Origin: Pratylenchus scribneri
Lineage: Eukaryota > Nematoda > Chromadorea > Rhabditida > Pratylenchidae
Assembly (NCBI GenBank): GCA_030063045.1
Contig: JAQSEB010000093.1
Span: forward strand, 496,001 to 560,000
DNA: 64,000 bases
Direction: 5' to 3'
Part shown: piece by piece, positions 59,029 through 64,000 of the stretch
How positions within the stretch are numbered: position 1 is the first letter of the stretch
Layout of the letters: the number at the start of each line of letters is the position of its first letter
Made by a program: the position numbers and the translations under genes
Notes under the pieces: generated by a model
Database searches by the model: none
What the model saw: the letters and a program-made list of their open reading frames with translations, nothing else
Told to the model about the DNA's origin: nothing

Positions 59029-62000
59029 ATTTGAGTTTGTAATCAAAAATTTGCCGATTTTGACCTTAAATATAGGAGAAATGGTTCAATTTACAGAAAA
59101 GGAGAATATAGAGGGGGGATTAGATTGGCGGTTTATGCAAATTTGTTTTTTCCCCGTTTAAAAAACAAGATGAGAGAAAAAGGAGAAGTGGATGGGTGGG
59201 CGGAAACTGCAAAATTGGGTGGATTGATTTTTGTAATTTTATGGGAATAATTGAGGAAGACGGAGGAAATTAGTGCGGGAAAATTAAAGGAATTTCAGCA
59301 CCAAATATGGATTTAAATATAATTTCCCATGCTAATTCAAATGTGGACGAAATATGGAGAGAGCAAGAAAGGAAGGGAATAGGAAGTTGCGGTTTAGGCC
59401 AAACATGGCCAAGGTCAAAATCCCGCTGGGCATTTCATTTTCTTTTTCCGTGGATAATTGTTGTTTATTGCCCTTCAATTCTTTTTTTTTTTGCTAAAAT
59501 TGGTCCAAAAAACATTGGATAAAATTATTCAAGGGGCAAAAATTTAGAACGGATTCAATTTTTGAATGCAATGAATTTTGGCCTCTAGGCCAATTCTAAA
59601 ATTTGCCCTTTGTTTGGACACTGAAGGATTTAAATCATTTTTAACAAAAATTCACATTTTGCGTCATTTTCACACACACAATTCAATTCAATTTCAGCAA
59701 ATCCCTTCGACACACATTGATTTCGCCCCGCCGGAAAGGGGTCAAACAATGATTGATGGGCCAAAGCCAACTTTTGTTCATCCTCTGGCCAAAACCTCTC
59801 CACCCCTCTTTTGGGTTCAAGGGAACTTTTAAATCCTCTCCAACATCAATCCAGCAGCAGAAGCACAATTTTAATCCTGGCAATTGGATTTTTTGACGAG
59901 CACTTGAAATGTCACTTTCCTTCCAAAGCATATGGAAAAGGTGGCAAATGCTTAATCTTTGGTTTGTTTGAAAGCAATTTGCTGCAAGTTGTTGAATCCG
60001 TGACCTCTAATCGGCTTAATTTCTTGCAATAAGGAGTAAATTATTATGAAAAATGGCTGACATTAAAAAGAGAATGAATTGGGGTTAGGAAGGAGTCGAG
60101 GAATTTGACTATTTATAGCTTTTAGCAACTACCAAAGTCAGCCATATTCTAGGGCCATTTGCCCTAAATAATATGAATCTAATTTGGAGATGGCAACAAT
60201 ATTGATATTGAGGAAACCAATTCACTCCAATTAAGCTACATTTATAGTAAAATGATTAAAATGGAGGCGGATTCTATTTGACAGGAAATTAATGGGTTTC
60301 GTTAAACTTGGCCAAAATTGAAAAGAGGCTTTTCATTTCCTATAAAAAAAAGTTTATTTTGTGAAGGACGGGGCCAAAGAATTCAATGAAGTTTGGATGA
60401 ATTTTTTTTTGGAAAATATGCAACCATTCTTGAATTCTAAAACCAAAAACAGCTCAAAAAGGAGCAAAAATGGAGGAGGGTGGAAGTGGAATGGTCAAAA
60501 AGGATGAAAGGAGCCTGTGGCGGATGCGCTAATGATGCAACCCCCAACCAATTTTTGGTCTTACAATTAGTTGGAGAAGATGAGGAGGAATGAAAAGGAG
60601 GGGAAGTGTTATTTCCAGGAAGATTGATGAATGCCGGGGAGAGGCGGAAGAAGCATCTGCTTGAGGAGAAAAAGCCGGGAATGGATGAGGAGGAGAACCA
60701 TTCGGGGCCAATGGATGTGTTGAGTGGTGCGAATTGGGCCATTGGCCTCAAAAAGGAGGAGAGGGGGTAAGATGAGAGGATGAGCGGGATTGGAGAACAA
60801 GCTAAAGGCGGCCAACTGCGGCGGATTGCGCCCTTCCAGCCAATTATTCCGCCAGCCTGCATCCATCCTTTGGCCATCAACTCCTCGAAACTACCATCCT
60901 CACTCAACACAATTCATTTGGCAATTATTCGTGAAACAAAAAAAAAAGTATTCAAAAGGGCAGCTGGTGGTTATCCACTCGATGAACTTTGCCAGAGGAA
61001 AAATGAAAATGACAAAGAAATGAGGAAAGTGGCCGAATTTGAGGACTTTCTCTGTTTTTTGAGGACAATTATTAGAAAAAATGAAATTTGAAAGTACATT
61101 AATGGATTACGAAAGGAATGGACGAGGAAATAGGGCATTTGTGATTCTAAGCCTGGATTAGAAAATTCTGAATTCCTGAATTCCCTTCTTCCTGGCTCAG
61201 TGAAGATTTCAACTTTATTAGCCGAAATTGCTGTGCTGATAGGTTTTGGTCTGTCGATTCGTCCAAGTCAATTTCAGCAAATGCTCGCATGCCATTTCCC
61301 CTATCCTGTTTTGCCCACTTCTCTGGAGTGCCAATCCCTATTCCCCCGGCAATCCGGCCAACTCAGTCAATTCAATTTTGTGCTTCTCCTATGGGGGTAA
61401 GCAAATTAATGTCCGGTCGAAGCTTGTCCAAAGTAAAATGAGCGGTTCGATGGAATTGGGTAAAAAGAAGCGTCGCGGGACCGCCGGAGGGAAACTGACT
61501 GAGGTGCCGGATTTCACGGTATGTATGGACAACCGACCGAGAATATGAGTGGTGGAACTATGGAGAGAGGAGAGGTGTTGGGTGACGACAATTTGCCCGA
61601 CTACTGCCTATTTTTGTTGATGTCCCACTAAAGGCTCGAATGACAAGGCCTCTGGGCCCATCTGAATTAAAAAGGCTGGGAATAAAAAAGTGGCAGAGGC
61701 AAATAGTGGAAAAATGATGTGTTTTTGGATGTTTTCACGCCTCCAGAAGGCACAAACTCGAAATGGAATAAACAAAAAACCATTTTTGGTGATTTCCGGG
61801 AATGATTGCGGTAAAGTTTGGCAGACAATGTTTTGTTGGGCCAATGTTTCGTATGAAATAAAAAAAGGGAGAATGCCCTCTCCGTTCCACATTTGGCGGC
61901 TGGCAATGATTGACCTAATAATAATAATAATACCCTTTCGCTACTTGGCCGCCCATGGAGAACAGAGAAAAATGTCCTCAAAATTTGGCCATAATATTAA

Positions 62001-62624
62001 ATTACAATGCATTTTCATTGAATGTTATATTGTCAATAAAAATGAGAATCATCGGAGCTAAAGGATGGATTCCATAATTTTCGGTCCTTAATAAAAGCTC
62101 ATTTCCGAATTTGTATTCTCCTCCACATTTCCGTTCCAGCCTTTTTTTATTCTACTTTAGGCGAGTCCTCTATTGGGCCAACTTGGACCCGAATTGGCAA
62201 TACAATTTAGTTAGTTTTGGCCCTCTCATCCCCTCCCCCAATTTCACTCTCCCATTTTTGTTTCCCCATTGACTGAAGGGTAATTCAGCCTAAAACTTGC
62301 TTAATGAAATTTGAATAGATGTGCAAAAAATGTTTTAAAAAATGCTTTAAAGATTTATCATAAATTTGTTAATAATGTTAATGTTAAAATGTCATGGATT
62401 TTCAGTTCAATTTCTTCAATTTCCTTTGATATGGTCATTTATAAGGCAAATTATAAAAATTAACAAAATTGACAGAATAAAAAGTGAAAATTTTTAAAAT
62501 TGACAATATATGAAAGGACAAGAAGGAAGGATGTATATTTGAATCGAAGAATGGATGGAATACTTGGTCGGTGGATGACAAAAATACATTCATTTGATAC
62601 AATGACTTAGTTGTAGGATGGAAT
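59029..62624. other. Largely non-coding region between GPCR and cysteine-string protein
   Basis: About 3.6 kb upstream of the GPCR start and downstream of the CSP stop. Apart from the possible orphan exon at 61438-61518, I see no gene. Long frames at 60437-60910 (-) and 61667-61981 (-) lack motifs and splice structure. Promoter elements for the GPCR may lie within 59029-60400, but none is recognisable. Confidence 0.5.
61438..61518 (+). CDS. Possible first coding exon of an unidentified gene
   Basis: ATG at 61438 in AAAATGAGC context opens 27 codons (basic KKKRRG motif, then KLTEVPDFT) and meets a strong donor GTATGT at 61519. Codon character resembles real exons. No continuation was found on this strand before 64000, so any gene would have to span the cysteine-string gene. 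Family not recognised. Confidence 0.25.
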
Positions 62625-63747
62625 TTAGACGGTTGACCCATAATTCTGCATAACAATTGTGGATTGTTGATGAGCACCTTGATTTGCTGATGCCAATGGA
62701 GAATTTGGACCCGGTGGCGAATAGGGCGGAGGAGGCTCAAATCGACCGGGGCCAGGGGCCGTGGATTGTCCATCCTGAATTAAATTTAAATGAAATGTAA
62801 AATTATTTTGTATTACATTCTCCGTTTCGCAAACCACGGTTATATGAGTGCTGTTGGTATATTGCTTAAAAATGATGAATTTATAAAATGTTTTATTGAA
62901 ATTGATACATTTTCGGCCGTTGGTTGTGAAACCGTTGGCATTTCAGACTCATTCCGATTGATGATGAATTCATCGAAGGGCTTTATAAAAATATTCAATT
63001 AAATATTAAAAATTAATTAATTACATTGTCGCCTTCCATATCCTTTGGTTTGCATTTTCCACAGCAGAAATTGCAACAACATTGGAAGCAAAAACAGCAG
63101 CAGCAACAGCAGCCAAAACAACCACAAGTGAGAATCATAATTGAGCAGAATAACCACTAAATTTTCCTATTAATACCGAAATGCGCAATAAAATCATACT
63201 TTGACCCATGGACGTAAAATCAGATTAATTCGCTCTTCGCCAAGCTGATCAACCATCTATATTAATAAATGAAATATTATTTTATTGGATTGGAATTTAC
63301 CTTCAATCCCATGTCACCATATTGATCATAAATTTTCCGTTTTGAAGGATTCGATAAAATTGAATTCGCATAATTGATTTCTTGGAACTGAAAAAATGAA
63401 TAATTATCTTTATATTTCTAATGTTGAAGATGAAACCTTCTTATTGCATTCCGCATTGTTCTGATTCTTATCTGGATGATATCGAAGGGCCAACCGTCTA
63501 TATGCGCCTAATAAAATCAAAAATATAATTCGCTTATTTTATTATATTTTACGTTTTATGTCGTCGTCTGTTGCGTCTTTGGGTACCTCTAGCAATTCAT
63601 AAAGATTATTCCTCTTTGTCAAACTGAAAATTTGAGAAGTTAATATATTTTTAATTGAAGGAAATTATACGATTCGTTCAAAAGTCCGGAACGTCTTCGG
63701 CCACGGCCATTCGTCCTAGAATTATCATTAGTATTTTCAGAGGACAT
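62625..63747 (-). CDS. dnj-14: Cysteine-string protein (DNAJC5-type J-domain co-chaperone)
   Basis: Eight exons: 63747-63671, 63623-63553, 63507-63437, 63387-63301, 63256-63200, 63156-63025, 62980-62909 and 62774-62625. They sum to 717 nt (238 residues) with all junctions in phase. Residues about 27-95 form a J domain (LYELLEVPKDATDDDIKRAY, HPD in RYHPDKN, FQEINYANSILS) that stimulates Hsc70. A linker (DQYGDMGLK) leads to a cysteine string at about 63110-63040 with 14 cysteines in about 25 residues (CGCFGCCCCCCFCFQCCC); in this family the string is palmitoylated and anchors the protein to synaptic vesicles. The C-terminus is Pro/Gln-rich. CSPs protect SNAP-25 and presynaptic function. C. elegans dnj-14 is the likely orthologue. 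Confidence 0.95.
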
Positions 63748-64000
63748 TTTTAGCGATAAATTAAATTTGAATTGTGCTCTAAATAATTAATATTTTAGCT
63801 TTTTTATTAAGTCTGTTTTTGGTTTGGTTGGAATGAAATTGAGAGCACTAAAAAAGGGCCATAAAAAACGAGTCTCATTCATGAATCATCATCACCCTTA
63901 CTGTAAAAAAAAATAAAAATCATTTTTATTAAAAAAATAATTTTGGCATTATATCTTCATTATCGATTATCATTGTATCATTTGTCATCTCGCGCAATTC
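63748..64000. other. Upstream region of the cysteine-string protein
   Basis: A+T-rich 5' flank of dnj-14. No core promoter motif is recognised and no other gene is visible. Confidence 0.4.

Noticed and set aside
60437..60910. 157-codon minus-strand frame
   Set aside because: Ser/Pro/Phe-rich, no recognisable domain and no splice sites. Probably chance in G/A-rich sequence.
61200..61400. Frame resembling a signal peptide (KISTLLAEIAVLIGFGLSI)
   Set aside because: It has only a GTG start and no ATG, and leads into low-complexity sequence.

Overview
This window is a piece of a nematode nuclear genome. Five genes can be assembled to complete or near-complete reading frames with consistent splice phases, and each resembles a known nematode gene. 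The genes have many short (about 45-60 bp) GT-AG introns, and spacer DNA is A+T-rich. Species cannot be fixed from sequence alone; a plant-parasitic or other Tylenchina nematode is my guess, at low confidence.

Positions 51-43546 (+) hold almost all of the giant muscle protein twitchin (unc-22); only its 5' end lies outside. By eye I count about 25 Ig domains and 31 fibronectin-III domains, then a twitchin-type kinase and two C-terminal Ig domains. Its long introns are occupied by dispersed inverted-repeat elements (at least six families), a 24-bp minisatellite array, a candidate 4.8-kb DNA transposon with terminal inverted repeats (31091-35910), and a complete antisense C2H2 zinc-finger gene (13359-14570).

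A second array of the same 24-bp minisatellite follows twitchin at about 43.7-44.3 kb. Next come an ephrin gene (+, 45416-50743), the high-affinity choline transporter cho-1 (-, 51362-54504), a rhodopsin-family neuropeptide-type GPCR (-, 56887-59028), a mostly non-coding 3.6-kb stretch with one possible orphan exon at 61438-61518, and a cysteine-string protein (DNAJC5/dnj-14 type, -, 62625-63747).

Functionally the window is a neuromuscular neighbourhood: a sarcomere kinase, an axon-guidance and epidermal-morphogenesis ligand, choline reuptake for acetylcholine synthesis, a peptide receptor and a synaptic-vesicle co-chaperone. They are separate transcription units; nothing indicates an operon. 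The least understood parts are the 31-36 kb transposon with its unrecognised multi-exon coding remnants, the near one-to-one pairing of long twitchin introns with inverted-repeat elements, and several GC-AG introns.
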